Source of the DNA: Neisseriales bacterium
GTDB taxonomy: Bacteria; Pseudomonadota; Gammaproteobacteria; Burkholderiales; UBA11063
DNA: 64,000 bases
NCBI GenBank assembly: GCA_008017145.1
Contig: SSGY01000005.1
Location: forward strand, 1-64,000
Direction: 5' to 3'
Under the pieces are notes generated by a model, which searched no databases, was not told where the DNA came from, and saw only the letters and a list, made by a program, of their open reading frames with translations. Position numbers and translations under genes: made by a program. Below are positions 16,299 to 25,947 of the stretch, in pieces. Position 1 is the first letter of the stretch, and each line of letters starts with the position of its first letter.

Positions 16299-18563
16299 AT
16301 GAGGGAAAAGCTTGAAGCATTAACTCAATTAAAGAATAAAAAATTTATATTTAAGATGTTAATGAGCGATACTTTTAAATATAAGCTAGCTGAGACAAAA
16401 GTATATTACAGTGTATTGATAAAGAACATTCTCTCTCGTAATAAAGAAGAGTTCAAAATTTTACGTATTGATGACCGTTCAGATGAAACTTTAAAGCAAA
16501 TAAAAAAAATATTTGTTGAGAATAGTGGTGAGTTTTATATTAATTCTGTCGAATTTGGCGGTACATACTCGGTCCTTAAAAATAAATCAAAGAATAATCC
16601 AATTCTGATTTTTAATCCTATTTTTGATAGTGCCAAGCAAGATAACGTTGAGTTTATGTTTTTGGATATGCGTTACTCCTTTAATGTTGTTGATATATCA
16701 TCCTTACTTGAGGAGTTTAATCTTTCTAAGATTATTGTAAATCATCTTATTTGGGTGCGAGATTTATCGATTGTAGATAAATTAATTTCATTAAACGAAG
16801 AACAAGGAATTAAAATAGTTGTGGCGGTTCATGATTTTTTTTATATCTGTCCAAGTTTTAATTTACTTAATTATAAAGGTGACTACTGTAACCTTCCTAA
16901 CTTGGAGGCTTGTAATAGTTGTTTAAATAAGATCACTCGCCTGCATGAACCTCCTGAGTTATTGCAGTATACTGTTACAGCTAATCTTTATAAAGCAAAT
17001 GAGTCATTAAGTGCTCAAAGTTGGAGGCTTAGATTTAGTGGGTTATTTGATATTGCTACGCAGATTATCTTACCATCTCAATCTACGCGTGAATTATTTT
17101 TAAGGGCATACCCTAGCTATTATGATAAAAGTATTGTTGTTAAACATGACTTACAATATTTATCCCAGATAAGCGATATTGCCAATCCCGATGTATCAAA
17201 ACAAATGTGTGTTGCTGTCATGGGCGAGATTACATATAATAAAGGATTAAAGATTCTTGAGGAATTGGTAACTAGAAGTGTTGGAGATGATTTAAATATT
17301 TCCTTTTTAATAATCGGTCGTTGTAACAGTAAAATTATTCTAGATTCAGTTAATACCCTTGTGCTAGACGAATATATGTTAGCTGATTTAAACTCGATTT
17401 TGGTTAAGCATAATGTGAGTCTGTTCCTTTTTTTGAGTATTTGGCCGGAAACATTTTCGTTTGTTGCCCATGAGATGATGCAGACTAAATTACCGATTTT
17501 ATCTTTTAATCTAGGTGCTCAAGGAGAATTTATTAGAAATTATGATAATGGTGTCTTAGTTGATGATATTTCTGCTCCTGCAATGTACGATGCGTTAATG
17601 TGTAAATATAAAAACTATGAATGTGCTACTTCATCAATTATGACTAAATCAATTGCTTGTCCTAGTGTTTCTGTTGCGATAGCAACTTATAATGGTGCAA
17701 GATATATAAAAGAACAACTTGATAGCATCTTAACTCAAACTCATTCAGTTGATGAAATTATTATTGTTGATGATTGTTCTTCAGATGAAACGTGGGACAT
17801 TCTAAGTCAGTATGCGACAAATAATAGCAAAATAAAAGTATTCCGCAACGAAACTAATTTAGGTGGTACGAAGTCGTTTGAAAAAGCAATCTGTGCTTGC
17901 TATGGTGACTATATTGCGCTTGCTGATCAAGATGATGTTTGGCTAGCTGAGAAAATTGAGGTGCTGCTTAATCAAATTGGTGATAACTGGTTAATTCACA
18001 GTGATGCTTTTGTTGTTGATACAAATCTTAATGTGACGCAACAGTCTTATACTGCTTTGAAGCCTAATTTAAACGGTAATTTCGTTAAATATCTCATAAT
18101 GAATGATGTGACTGGTTGTACCGCATTATTTTCTCGTAAGTTAGTTGAAAAATCCTTTCCAATTCCAGATGGTTATTACGTGCATGATCATTATTTGGCA
18201 TTAATGGCAAGTTTTTTTAATAAAGTCAATTATTGCGACAAGCCACTAATATATTATCGTCAACACTCTGGAAATCAAATTGGGGCATCCAAATTAAGAG
18301 ATTATGCAAGTTGGCAAGCTAGATCTTCAGATTTTGTAAATAGTTGTAATGCGTTATTGTCGACAACAGTTTTTAAAGATAACTTCGATGTCAAGCAAGC
18401 TCTAAAATATTATGAAGCCCGTTTTTATGGGCGCAGAGCTGACTTGTCGGTTTATTTATGGAGTTATAAACATTTGGGTTTGGCTAAAACTATGGAGTAT
18501 ATGGTAATGACGCTATTTGGTTCGTTTGGTGCTAAGTTGATATTTAAGTTAACTCGTTCTTAA
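16299..18563 (+). CDS. Two-domain glycosyltransferase (GT4-like N-half fused to GT2 C-half)
   Basis: The product is about 754 aa from ATG 16299; an in-frame TTG at 16263 would add 12 residues. Residues about 90-440 look like a GT-B (GT4-like) transferase. They include VAVHDFFYICPSFNLL then C..C..C residues (183-210), a cysteine pattern seen in some GT4 enzymes, and SIWPETFSFVAHEMM as the nucleotide-sugar EX7E-like region. From about 456 a GT2 GT-A domain begins: SVAIATYNGARYIKEQLDS, IIIVDDCSSDETW and LADQDDVW near 543 (DxD-like). The two catalytic units may add successive sugars. The GT2 half resembles the next gene, suggesting duplication and fusion. Confidence 0.82.
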   Translation: MREKLEALTQLKNKKFIFKMLMSDTFKYKLAETKVYYSVLIKNILSRNKEEFKILRIDDRSDETLKQIKKIFVENSGEFYINSVEFGGTYSVLKNKSKNNPILIFNPIFDSAKQDNVEFMFLDMRYSFNVVDISSLLEEFNLSKIIVNHLIWVRDLSIVDKLISLNEEQGIKIVVAVHDFFYICPSFNLLNYKGDYCNLPNLEACNSCLNKITRLHEPPELLQYTVTANLYKANESLSAQSWRLRFSGLFDIATQIILPSQSTRELFLRAYPSYYDKSIVVKHDLQYLSQISDIANPDVSKQMCVAVMGEITYNKGLKILEELVTRSVGDDLNISFLIIGRCNSKIILDSVNTLVLDEYMLADLNSILVKHNVSLFLFLSIWPETFSFVAHEMMQTKLPILSFNLGAQGEFIRNYDNGVLVDDISAPAMYDALMCKYKNYECATSSIMTKSIACPSVSVAIATYNGARYIKEQLDSILTQTHSVDEIIIVDDCSSDETWDILSQYATNNSKIKVFRNETNLGGTKSFEKAICACYGDYIALADQDDVWLAEKIEVLLNQIGDNWLIHSDAFVVDTNLNVTQQSYTALKPNLNGNFVKYLIMNDVTGCTALFSRKLVEKSFPIPDGYYVHDHYLALMASFFNKVNYCDKPLIYYRQHSGNQIGASKLRDYASWQARSSDFVNSCNALLSTTVFKDNFDVKQALKYYEARFYGRRADLSVYLWSYKHLGLAKTMEYMVMTLFGSFGAKLIFKLTRS

Positions 18564-18579
18564 CTATAAGGTAATTATT

Positions 18580-19503
18580 ATGGCAAACAAATTGGTATCA
18601 GTAGCGATGGCAACCTATAATGGTGAGAAATACCTCGTTGAGCAATTAGATAGTATCTTAACTCAAACCCACCCTATTTATGAAATAATTATTGTAGATG
18701 ATGGTTCTAGTGATGGTACGTTAAGCATTTTAAATGCATATAAAGATAAGTATAGCAATATAAAGGTTTACCCTAATTCTGAGAATTTAGGCGTGGTAAA
18801 GAGCTTTGAGCGCGCTATAATGCTGACTTCAAGTGACTATATTGCCTTATCTGACCAAGATGATGTTTGGTTTGAAAATAAAATTGAAGAGCTTGTTGCT
18901 GAAATTGGTGATAATTTGCTGATTCATAGCGACGCTGTTTTGGTTGATGATGACTTGAAGGTTTTGCAGCCATCGCATTTTGCGTGGGGTAAACAAGCTG
19001 ACAAGGATGGTTTTTTTAATTATTTGCTCAATAGTAATGTGACCGGGTGTACGGTTTTGCTTTCACGTGAATTAGTTAATTTTACAGTCCCATTTCGAAG
19101 TTACGTTTTGCCACATGATTGGTATTTTTCCTATTATGCTGCATATTGTGGACGTATAAAGCTTTACCTTAAACCTTTGATTTACTATCGTCAGCATGCT
19201 ATTAATGTATCTGGTGCAAAGAAAAAAACTTTTGCTCAATATCGCCAAAACTGTCTAGACCTCGGTAGTGGTTATAATGATTTATTAAAAGACAAGTTTT
19301 TTGCAATGGATGAATCTCTTGTGTTTATGTGTGATTATAAATTGAGTATTTATTCTCGGCGTTGGCTTGGTGAAAATAGTATTTTTCAATTATTGAAAAT
19401 GAAAAAACAAGGGGTTAAATTACTAGTGTTTTATTTTATGATGACAAAATTACCTCTTTCGCTAAGTGAGCGTTTTTATAACATTCTTCGCAAATTTATT
19501 TAG
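18580..19503 (+). CDS. Glycosyltransferase family 2
   Basis: The product (307 aa) is a GT-A fold transferase. It opens with SVAMATYNGEKYLVEQLDS and has IIIVDDGSSDGT and LSDQDDVWF, the typical GT2 substrate and metal motifs, then HDWYFSYYAAYCG as the likely catalytic region. It is RhaB/RgpF-like in style, but the acceptor sugar is not predictable. It follows the two-domain transferase by 16 bp, with AAGG as ribosome site. Its first half closely parallels the C-terminal half of that protein. Confidence 0.88.
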   Translation: MANKLVSVAMATYNGEKYLVEQLDSILTQTHPIYEIIIVDDGSSDGTLSILNAYKDKYSNIKVYPNSENLGVVKSFERAIMLTSSDYIALSDQDDVWFENKIEELVAEIGDNLLIHSDAVLVDDDLKVLQPSHFAWGKQADKDGFFNYLLNSNVTGCTVLLSRELVNFTVPFRSYVLPHDWYFSYYAAYCGRIKLYLKPLIYYRQHAINVSGAKKKTFAQYRQNCLDLGSGYNDLLKDKFFAMDESLVFMCDYKLSIYSRRWLGENSIFQLLKMKKQGVKLLVFYFMMTKLPLSLSERFYNILRKFI

Positions 19504-19513
19504 AAATATCAAG

Positions 19514-20647
19514 ATGAAAATTGCAATTATTCACGATTGGTTATACGTTTATGGCGGTGCTGAAAGAGTTCTTGAGCAGATGCTTGAGTGCTTTCCCGAT
19601 GCCGATATTTTTAGTATTATTGACAGTGTGCCAGAGTCTCAGCGGTTTTTTATTAAAAATAAAAAAGTTAAAACATCTTATTTGCAAAATATACCTTTTG
19701 CTAAAACCAAACATCGTCATTTTCTACCCTTTATGCCTCATGCAATCGAAAAATTAGATTTAACTGGCTATGATATAATAATAAGTGGCTCACATGCGGT
19801 GGCATGCGGTGTTATTACAAGACCATCGCAATTACATATTTGTTATTGTCATTCTGAGCATATGCGCTATTTATTTGAATATGGAGATTTGTATAATAGC
19901 GGCAATAAAATTGTTCGCTTGGCTCAGCAGTATTTTTATCCAAGATTACGCAAGTGGTTGTCAACTGCGATTCGTCGCCCTGATATACTTATAGCCAATT
20001 CAAATTATATTGCACAATGGCATATGGATAAATTTGCTATACAAATTAATAAAGTTATTTATCCTAGTGTTGATGTTGATTATTTTAGTCAGTTTTATAA
20101 AGAAACTAAGCAAGATTATTATATTACCGTTGGAAGACTGGTAGAATATAAACGGTTTGATCTAGTTATAAGTGCATTTAATCTTTTAGGTCATAAATTA
20201 ATTGTTGTCGGGGATGGCGCGACACGAAATGAGCTAGAGTCGATTGCTAAGCCTAATGTTGAATTTGTTGGATATAAAGATAAAAAAGAAGTTGCGGCAT
20301 TAATTTCTGGAGCAAAAGCATTTGTGTTTGCGTCACAAGAAGCTTTTGGTATTGTTAATGTAGAGGCACAAGCCTGTGGAACTCCAGTTATTGTTTATTC
20401 TGGTGGCGGTTCAAAAGAGGTTGTTAATGATGAGAATTCATTGTCGCCAACTGGAGTAGTATTTGAGAAGCAATGTGTTGAAGATATCGTAAAGGCAGTT
20501 GAAGTTTTTGAAGCTAATCGTGGGAAATTCTCTGCAAGTAACTGTTTAGCAAATGCAAAAAAATTTTCATGTCAGGAATTTAGAGCTCAATTTAGCGAGT
20601 TTGTGAATGAGGAATATGCTAAATTTACTAAGGTATCAGGTAGTTAG
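19514..20647 (+). CDS. Glycosyltransferase family 4 (first of a tandem pair)
   Basis: The product is 377 aa from ATG 19514 (MKIAIIHDWL). A longer frame from 19466 overlaps the previous gene and is unlikely. GT-B fold markers are MKIAIIHDWLYVYGGAERV (glycine-rich acceptor loop), TVGRLVEYKRFDLVISAF, and SQEAFGIVNVEAQACGTPVI (the EX7E nucleotide-sugar motif). Unlike its neighbour it has CYCHSEHMRYLFEYG where the partner has CYCHSPIRYAWDM, so the acceptor side has diverged. It is probably a cytoplasmic transferase of the O-antigen-like pathway. Confidence 0.88.
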   Translation: MKIAIIHDWLYVYGGAERVLEQMLECFPDADIFSIIDSVPESQRFFIKNKKVKTSYLQNIPFAKTKHRHFLPFMPHAIEKLDLTGYDIIISGSHAVACGVITRPSQLHICYCHSEHMRYLFEYGDLYNSGNKIVRLAQQYFYPRLRKWLSTAIRRPDILIANSNYIAQWHMDKFAIQINKVIYPSVDVDYFSQFYKETKQDYYITVGRLVEYKRFDLVISAFNLLGHKLIVVGDGATRNELESIAKPNVEFVGYKDKKEVAALISGAKAFVFASQEAFGIVNVEAQACGTPVIVYSGGGSKEVVNDENSLSPTGVVFEKQCVEDIVKAVEVFEANRGKFSASNCLANAKKFSCQEFRAQFSEFVNEEYAKFTKVSGS

Positions 20648-20650
20648 AGC

Positions 20651-21781
20651 ATGAAAGTTGCAATTATTCATGAGTGGTTAGTTAATTATGCTGGTTCTGA
20701 GAAAGTATTGGAGCAGATAATTAATTGCTTTCCTGAGGCTGATTTATTTAGTTTGATTGATTTTTTACCCGCGAATGAACGTAGTTTCATTCAAAATAAA
20801 GCGGTTAAAACTTCATTTATTCAAAAACTACCTTTTGCGAAAACAAGGTATCGTCAATATTTGCCATTGATGCCATTGGCAATTGAACAATTGGATGTAA
20901 GTAACTATGATTTGGTTATCAGCAGTTCGCATGCTGTAGCTAAAGGCATATTGACTGGACCAAATCAGTTACATATTTGTTATTGCCACTCACCGATTCG
21001 CTATGCTTGGGATATGCAGCATCAGTATTTGCGCGAGGCAGGTCTTGAACAGGGATTAAAATCATGGCTAACTCGCTATATTTTACATAAAATTCGACTA
21101 TGGGATTATCGTACCGCGAACGGGGTAGATTATTTTGTTGCTAATTCCAATTTTATTGCTAAGCGAATTTATAAAGTTTATCGTCGTGAAGCTGAGGTTA
21201 TTTATCCCAATGTTGATACCGATAAATTTACGCGATCATTTGATAAACGAGATTTTTATTTAACTGCGTCGCGAATGGTGCCCTATAAGAAGATAGCCTT
21301 GATCGCGGAGGCTTTTACTGCGATGCCGGATAAAAAATTGAAAATTGTTGGAACTGGACCGGACTATAAAAAAATCCAGCAATTAGCTGCGAATTGTCCC
21401 AATATTGAATTATTAGGTTTTGTTGCAGATGAGCCGCTTAAATTACTTATGCAACAGGCTAAAGCCTTTGTTTTTGCCGCAGAAGAAGATTTTGGGATTG
21501 TCCCGGTCGAAGCGCAAGCTTGTGGCACGCCAGTTATTGCTTATGGGCGTGGCGGAGCACTAGAAACTGTGAATGGTTTGGATAGTACTGCACCTACTGG
21601 AGTATTTTTTGCTAGTCAGACTACAGAGGCGATTCAGCAAGCCATATCAGAATTTGAACAACAATCGGTAATTACTCCCGATGCATGTGCAACTAATGCA
21701 CTACGATTTACTACAGAGCGGTTTAAATCACAGTTTAAAAACTTTGTTTTGGCTAAATACCAAGAATTTAATAAGAAATAA
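20651..21781 (+). CDS. Glycosyltransferase family 4 (second of a tandem pair)
   Basis: The product is 376 aa, collinear with the preceding protein and clearly homologous throughout (VAIIHEWLVNYAGSEKV, CYCHSPIRYAWDM, TASRMVPYKKIALIAEAF, AEEDFGIVPVEAQACGTPVI). It starts 3 bp after its neighbour's stop. This form, with CHSPIRYAWD, is the one usually seen beside WbaP/WcaJ-type initiating transferases, and it is directly followed by such a gene. The donor sugar is unknown (GDP-mannose is common for the family). Confidence 0.88.
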   Translation: MKVAIIHEWLVNYAGSEKVLEQIINCFPEADLFSLIDFLPANERSFIQNKAVKTSFIQKLPFAKTRYRQYLPLMPLAIEQLDVSNYDLVISSSHAVAKGILTGPNQLHICYCHSPIRYAWDMQHQYLREAGLEQGLKSWLTRYILHKIRLWDYRTANGVDYFVANSNFIAKRIYKVYRREAEVIYPNVDTDKFTRSFDKRDFYLTASRMVPYKKIALIAEAFTAMPDKKLKIVGTGPDYKKIQQLAANCPNIELLGFVADEPLKLLMQQAKAFVFAAEEDFGIVPVEAQACGTPVIAYGRGGALETVNGLDSTAPTGVFFASQTTEAIQQAISEFEQQSVITPDACATNALRFTTERFKSQFKNFVLAKYQEFNKK

Positions 21782-21782
21782 T

Positions 21783-23207
21783 ATGAAACGTCTTTTTTTG
21801 CAAAAATATTTATTGCTTGCTAGCGATTTATTTTCGTTGGCCTTTACTTATTTTTTGAGTGTAAACCTCGCAAATGTAGTTGAACCATCTCGCCCACACT
21901 ATTTTGATACTAACCATTTAGTTTTGGTAAAGGTATTAAATGCGTTAGTCATTATCGCTATGTTTTGGATGGCTGAGCTGTATGCTAGGCGTCGTCCGAC
22001 GTGGGAGGAACTACGCATAATTTATAAACAAATCATCTATATTCTGATCTTAGATTTTGTAGTAATTTCGCTCAGTCGCTCCGAGCATGTAACTTACTTA
22101 TTTTTCTTTATGTATTGGGCTTTATTATTTGTAATTTTGCCACTATTTAGAACGTTTACTATTCGAATTTTGCTGCATTATAAGCTCTGGCAGCGTAAAA
22201 TTTATATTGTTGGCACTAAAGATACTGCGCTTAGCGCCTATAGTTTATTAAAAAATCGCCGTTTGATGGGTTTTCAAATTCATGGGTTTGTTGATATTGA
22301 TCGGGAACGAGTTACGGATGAAAGATTAAATGTAGCGTTTGAAAATAAAGAGTTTCCTCTTTTAGGGCTTAAAGACTTGCTGGAGAGAAATAAAACTTGT
22401 GAAGTCGTTGTTGCTCTGGATTCATTGGAAATGGTACGGAATATTGATAAAATTTTTCTGATGCAGCGCAATTTTATGTTTGTTAGCATAGTACCAGATT
22501 TTGATGGTTTGCCATTATATGGAATAGAGATTAACCACTTTTTTGGTAACGAGCAATTAATGTTGCGCTTGGAGAATAATCTTAATCGTCGTTTAAACCG
22601 GATGGTTAAAATGTTTTTTGACTACGGTGTAGTTTTACTTTGTCTACCTGTGGTAGTTCCTTTGATGCTGTTGATTGGCTTATTGATTTTTCTTGAAGAT
22701 CGCGGAAACCCATTTTTTATTCAACCTCGTTTGGGTTATGATGGCAAAACTTTCGGCTGTATTAAATTTCGCAGCATGCATAAAAACGCTGAAAAAATGC
22801 TAAACTCCTGGAAAGAAGAAAATAATATCATCTATCAGAAATATGTAGCAAACAATTTCAAATTGGACAATGATCCGCGAGTTACTCGAATCGGTAGATT
22901 ATTACGTAAAACAAGTTTGGATGAATTGGGGCAGTTATTAAATGTACTTAAAGGTGAAATGAGTCTAGTTGGTCCACGTCCGTTGTTGGAACGCGAGCTT
23001 AGCGATTATAATGATGGAATGTTCTATTATGCGATGGTAAAACCAGGGATTACTGGAATGTGGCAAGTAAGTGGTAGAAGTAAAACTTCATTTGCCGATC
23101 GTTGTCGTTTGGATACTTGGTATATCAAAAACTGGTCGCTGTGGTATGATGTGGTTATATTAATCAAAACAATTGGTGTAGTTGTCAAGCGTGATGGTGC
23201 ATATTAA
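21783..23207 (+). CDS. Undecaprenyl-phosphate sugar phosphotransferase (WbaP-like)
   Basis: The product is 474 aa from ATG 21783, which follows the previous stop by 1 bp; a longer upstream frame is rejected. About four to five N-terminal transmembrane segments are followed by a Rossmann-like domain ([14 protein letters not shown], about 137), another membrane re-entrant segment near 280, and the C-terminal catalytic domain: [59 protein letters not shown] and [14 protein letters not shown]. This is the polyprenyl-P hexose-1-P transferase family that starts repeat-unit assembly. It is WbaP-like in architecture; galactose-1-P is likely given galE and glf, but unproven. Confidence 0.9.
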   Translation: MKRLFLQKYLLLASDLFSLAFTYFLSVNLANVVEPSRPHYFDTNHLVLVKVLNALVIIAMFWMAELYARRRPTWEELRIIYKQIIYILILDFVVISLSRSEHVTYLFFFMYWALLFVILPLFRTFTIRILLHYKLWQRKIYIVGTKDTALSAYSLLKNRRLMGFQIHGFVDIDRERVTDERLNVAFENKEFPLLGLKDLLERNKTCEVVVALDSLEMVRNIDKIFLMQRNFMFVSIVPDFDGLPLYGIEINHFFGNEQLMLRLENNLNRRLNRMVKMFFDYGVVLLCLPVVVPLMLLIGLLIFLEDRGNPFFIQPRLGYDGKTFGCIKFRSMHKNAEKMLNSWKEENNIIYQKYVANNFKLDNDPRVTRIGRLLRKTSLDELGQLLNVLKGEMSLVGPRPLLERELSDYNDGMFYYAMVKPGITGMWQVSGRSKTSFADRCRLDTWYIKNWSLWYDVVILIKTIGVVVKRDGAY

Positions 23208-23272
23208 GCAAATACTATGAGTATATATGTATCTAATCGTAACAAAGTATCCTATAAACCAATTAAATAGGT

Positions 23273-23278
23273 TATAAT
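23273..23278 (+). promoter_or_regulatory. Probable -10 of infC
   Basis: TATAAT at 23273-23278 is 36 bp before the infC start, with no good -35. It suggests that infC keeps its own promoter inside the polysaccharide island. Confidence 0.4.
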
Positions 23279-23313
23279 GAAGAGTTTTGTTTTTAATTTT
23301 GAGGAGTAGTGTC

Positions 23314-23838
23314 ATAAGCACTGAAAAACAAGCGCGCATTAACGGCGCAATTACAGCACCTGAGGTGCGTTTGATTATTGATGAAACTGGTGAGCAATTG
23401 GGCGTGGTTTCTATTCATGCAGCGATGGCTAAAGCTAATGAGTTAGAGTTAGACTTGGTTGAGATATCTCCCAATGCCAATCCTCCAGTGTGTAAAGTTA
23501 TGGATTTTGGTAAATTTAAGTACCATGAGCAAAAGAAAGCTCATGCCGCTAAACAAAACCAAAAACAAGTTCATGTTAAAGAGATTAAGCTACGTCCGGT
23601 AACTGATGAGCATGATTATCAGATTAAATTAAAAAATGCTAAACGTTTTCTTGAAGACGGTGATAAAGTTAAATTTATCGTTCAATTCCGTGGTCGTGAA
23701 ATGGCGCATCAGGAATTTGGGATTCGCTATTTAGAAAAAGCTGAGCAGGATTTATTAGATTTGGTAGTGGTTGAAATGCGCCCTAAAGTTGAAGGTCGTA
23801 ATGCAATTATGATTGTATCACCGAAAAAGAAAAAATAG
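23314..23838 (+). CDS. infC: Translation initiation factor IF-3, ATA start
   Basis: The product is 174 aa from an ATA codon at 23314. GAGGAG at 23301-23306 is a strong ribosome site 7 nt before ATA, and the protein then reads STEKQARINGAI as expected for IF-3. The other in-frame choice, TTG at 23287, would lie upstream of that ribosome site. IF-3 discriminates against non-AUG starts, and infC genes use rare starts for autoregulation. Domains: N-domain with VRLIIDETGEQLGVV and CKVMDFGKFKYHEQKK, linker, then C-domain with HDYQIKLKNAKRFLEDGDKVK and FRGREMAH. The stop is 1 bp before the next glycosyltransferase, and rpmI-rplT lie 6.5 kb away. Confidence 0.95.
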   Translation: MSTEKQARINGAITAPEVRLIIDETGEQLGVVSIHAAMAKANELELDLVEISPNANPPVCKVMDFGKFKYHEQKKAHAAKQNQKQVHVKEIKLRPVTDEHDYQIKLKNAKRFLEDGDKVKFIVQFRGREMAHQEFGIRYLEKAEQDLLDLVVVEMRPKVEGRNAIMIVSPKKKK

Positions 23839-23839
23839 C

Positions 23840-24712
23840 ATGAAAGTCAGCGGCTTTACCTTTTTGCGCAATGGTACGATTTTAGGCTATCCTTATATTG
23901 AAAGCTTAAAGTCGTTGTTGGCGGTTTGTGATGAAGTGGTTGTTGCGCTGGGTAACAGTGATGATGACACTTTAGCACAGGTTCAGGCGCTGAATGATCC
24001 TAAGTTGCGTATTATTCAAACCACATGGAATGAAAATATGCAAGATCGTGGTTATACTTATGCGCAGCAAAAAATGATTGCGCAGTTTAACTGTACTGGT
24101 GATTGGGCATTTTATCTTGAGGGCGATGAAGTAATTCACGAGCAAGATTATGCAACTATTCGTGCAGCAATGGAAAAACATCTGGATGATAAGGCGGTCG
24201 AAGCGTTAATTTTCGACTATTATCATTTCTATGGTTCACCATCAACAATTGCATACTCACCGCGTTGGTATCGTCGTGCACCACGAATTATTCGCAATAC
24301 TGTTCGTAGCTGGGCTCCTGATGGCTTGTTTTGGCTGATTATGAATGAGAATCGTCAGGGTCGCTATCCTAATGCGGCGTTGGTTGGTTGCCATCTCTAT
24401 CACTACGGGCATGTGCGTTCAGTTGCTAAAATGAATGAAAAACAAAAGCGTGTTGAACGTTATTGGGGCAAAACACCCAAAGAATTTTTGGGGTATGGTG
24501 ATATTGATCCACTCAGTATCCGAACTTTCAACGGAACTCATCCTGAAATTGCAACTTCTTGGCTCACAAATGATGCGGAGCAGAAGCTTGAACTCAACCC
24601 CGATTATTGTCTAAGTCGCCGTGATAAAAAACATCGGCTGATGATGAAACTAGAGCAATTTCTAGGTGGCAAAGATTTTGCCAAAAAACATTATAAATTA
24701 ATTCGAGACTAA
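23840..24712 (+). CDS. Glycosyltransferase family 2, coupled to infC
   Basis: The product is 290 aa from ATG 23840, 1 bp after the infC stop, so translation is probably coupled. A GT-A fold is indicated by SGFTFLRNGTILGYPYIESL, CDEVVVALGNSDDDT (donor-binding Asp run) and FYLEGDEVIHEQD (DxD-like). It resembles the GT2 enzymes used for LPS core sugars, with a C-terminal basic tail. It is followed after 2 bp by the O-antigen ligase gene, so a lipopolysaccharide role is likely. Donor and acceptor are unknown. Confidence 0.85.
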   Translation: MKVSGFTFLRNGTILGYPYIESLKSLLAVCDEVVVALGNSDDDTLAQVQALNDPKLRIIQTTWNENMQDRGYTYAQQKMIAQFNCTGDWAFYLEGDEVIHEQDYATIRAAMEKHLDDKAVEALIFDYYHFYGSPSTIAYSPRWYRRAPRIIRNTVRSWAPDGLFWLIMNENRQGRYPNAALVGCHLYHYGHVRSVAKMNEKQKRVERYWGKTPKEFLGYGDIDPLSIRTFNGTHPEIATSWLTNDAEQKLELNPDYCLSRRDKKHRLMMKLEQFLGGKDFAKKHYKLIRD

Positions 24713-24714
24713 TA

Positions 24715-25947
24715 ATGAATCTAGCTAAAGATAGAAAAGCACTTCAACAATATTGGTGGTTGACGCTGGCTTTTCTAACAGCAATTGCATTGCCTCTGTC
24801 AACGGCATTACAAAATGCGACTCTTCCTTTAATTGTATGTAGCGTAATTTTATCTAAAGATCTGCGTGCAAAACTTCCTCAGATTATTAAAGAGCCTTTG
24901 GTTGTAGTTAGCTTGGTTTTTTACGCCCTATTCCTTGTCGGTTCACTATGGTCAAGCGGCAGCATACATGATATAAGTAAAATGTTACTAAAAATGATTG
25001 GGCTAGTTGAGTTACCCTTTATTATTGCATTTTTTAGTTCAGATGCAAAACGCAAATCAGCCTTGTGGGGGTTTGGCGTAGGTATTGCACTGACAATTTT
25101 CTTCTCTTATCTTTCAATCTGGACTAATCATCCGATGTTTCATGCTAAAACTTGGGGTCTGCAGTATGGAATATTCAGGATGCATATGTACCACACCTAT
25201 TTCCTAGCTCTTTTTGCGTGCTGGTTGCTGTATTTACAGCTAAATAAACAGATTAAACCAAAATGGTTAAAGATTGTAGCATGGGTTACTATTTTTGTTT
25301 TACTCCATAATATTTACTATGAAACATGGAGTCGTACTGGGCAAATACTGTGCTTATTAATGGTAATTAGTATTTTCATACAGTGGCGTTTGAAAATTGG
25401 TTTGATTGTTTCTGCAGTGATTTTATTTGTTATTACACCGACGTTAATCTATACCTCTTCATCAGTTCAGGCTAAAATCAAAACTTATCAGGAAAATGTA
25501 CAACAGTATAAAGCAGGGAAATTTGATCCACAAAATCCTTCAATGTATTTACGCTGGACTTTCCATAAATATGCCAAAGAAATTATTGCCGAAAAACCAA
25601 TCATTGGACATGGGACTGGCAGCTATCCAGGTGAATATGCTCGTTTATCTGCGCGTGATCATAATCCTTTTGGTAATTCTCAGCCACACAGCGATTATTT
25701 ATGGTTTGGTGCAGAATTAGGCTATATTGGAATGATAACCTTCATTGCTTTTTTAGCAACGCTGTTTATTCGTTCTTTTAGTTTAGCTCGCCCATATCGC
25801 GATTTCGGTGTAACGGTTGCCTTGGTTTATGCTGCAGCATGTTATGAAAATGGTTATATTTCTGACTCAGTATCTGGTTTGGCATTCTTTGCTTTAGTTG
25901 GTTTATTGTTTGCCACTCGCTATGACTTAAAAAAACATGCTAATTAG
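24715..25947 (+). CDS. O-antigen ligase / polymerase family membrane protein
   Basis: The product (410 aa) has about 10-12 hydrophobic segments and a large periplasmic loop (about 250-330) carrying HGTGSYPGEYA and SQPHSDYLWFGAELGYIGMI, the conserved Wzy_C/WaaL region with the key histidine. The family joins O-antigen to lipid A-core or polymerises repeat units; ligase is more likely because core-type transferases flank it, but this is not certain. It overlaps the next gene by 11 bp. Confidence 0.83.
   Translation: MNLAKDRKALQQYWWLTLAFLTAIALPLSTALQNATLPLIVCSVILSKDLRAKLPQIIKEPLVVVSLVFYALFLVGSLWSSGSIHDISKMLLKMIGLVELPFIIAFFSSDAKRKSALWGFGVGIALTIFFSYLSIWTNHPMFHAKTWGLQYGIFRMHMYHTYFLALFACWLLYLQLNKQIKPKWLKIVAWVTIFVLLHNIYYETWSRTGQILCLLMVISIFIQWRLKIGLIVSAVILFVITPTLIYTSSSVQAKIKTYQENVQQYKAGKFDPQNPSMYLRWTFHKYAKEIIAEKPIIGHGTGSYPGEYARLSARDHNPFGNSQPHSDYLWFGAELGYIGMITFIAFLATLFIRSFSLARPYRDFGVTVALVYAAACYENGYISDSVSGLAFFALVGLLFATRYDLKKHAN

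Noticed and set aside
19466..19513. Longer start of the first GT4 gene overlapping the upstream GT2 gene
   Set aside because: MKIAIIHDW at 19514 is the standard family N-terminus and aligns with the paralogue's start.
23287..23313. TTG start for infC giving nine extra residues
   Set aside because: It lies upstream of the strong GAGGAG site, and IF-3 homologues start where the ATA codon is.
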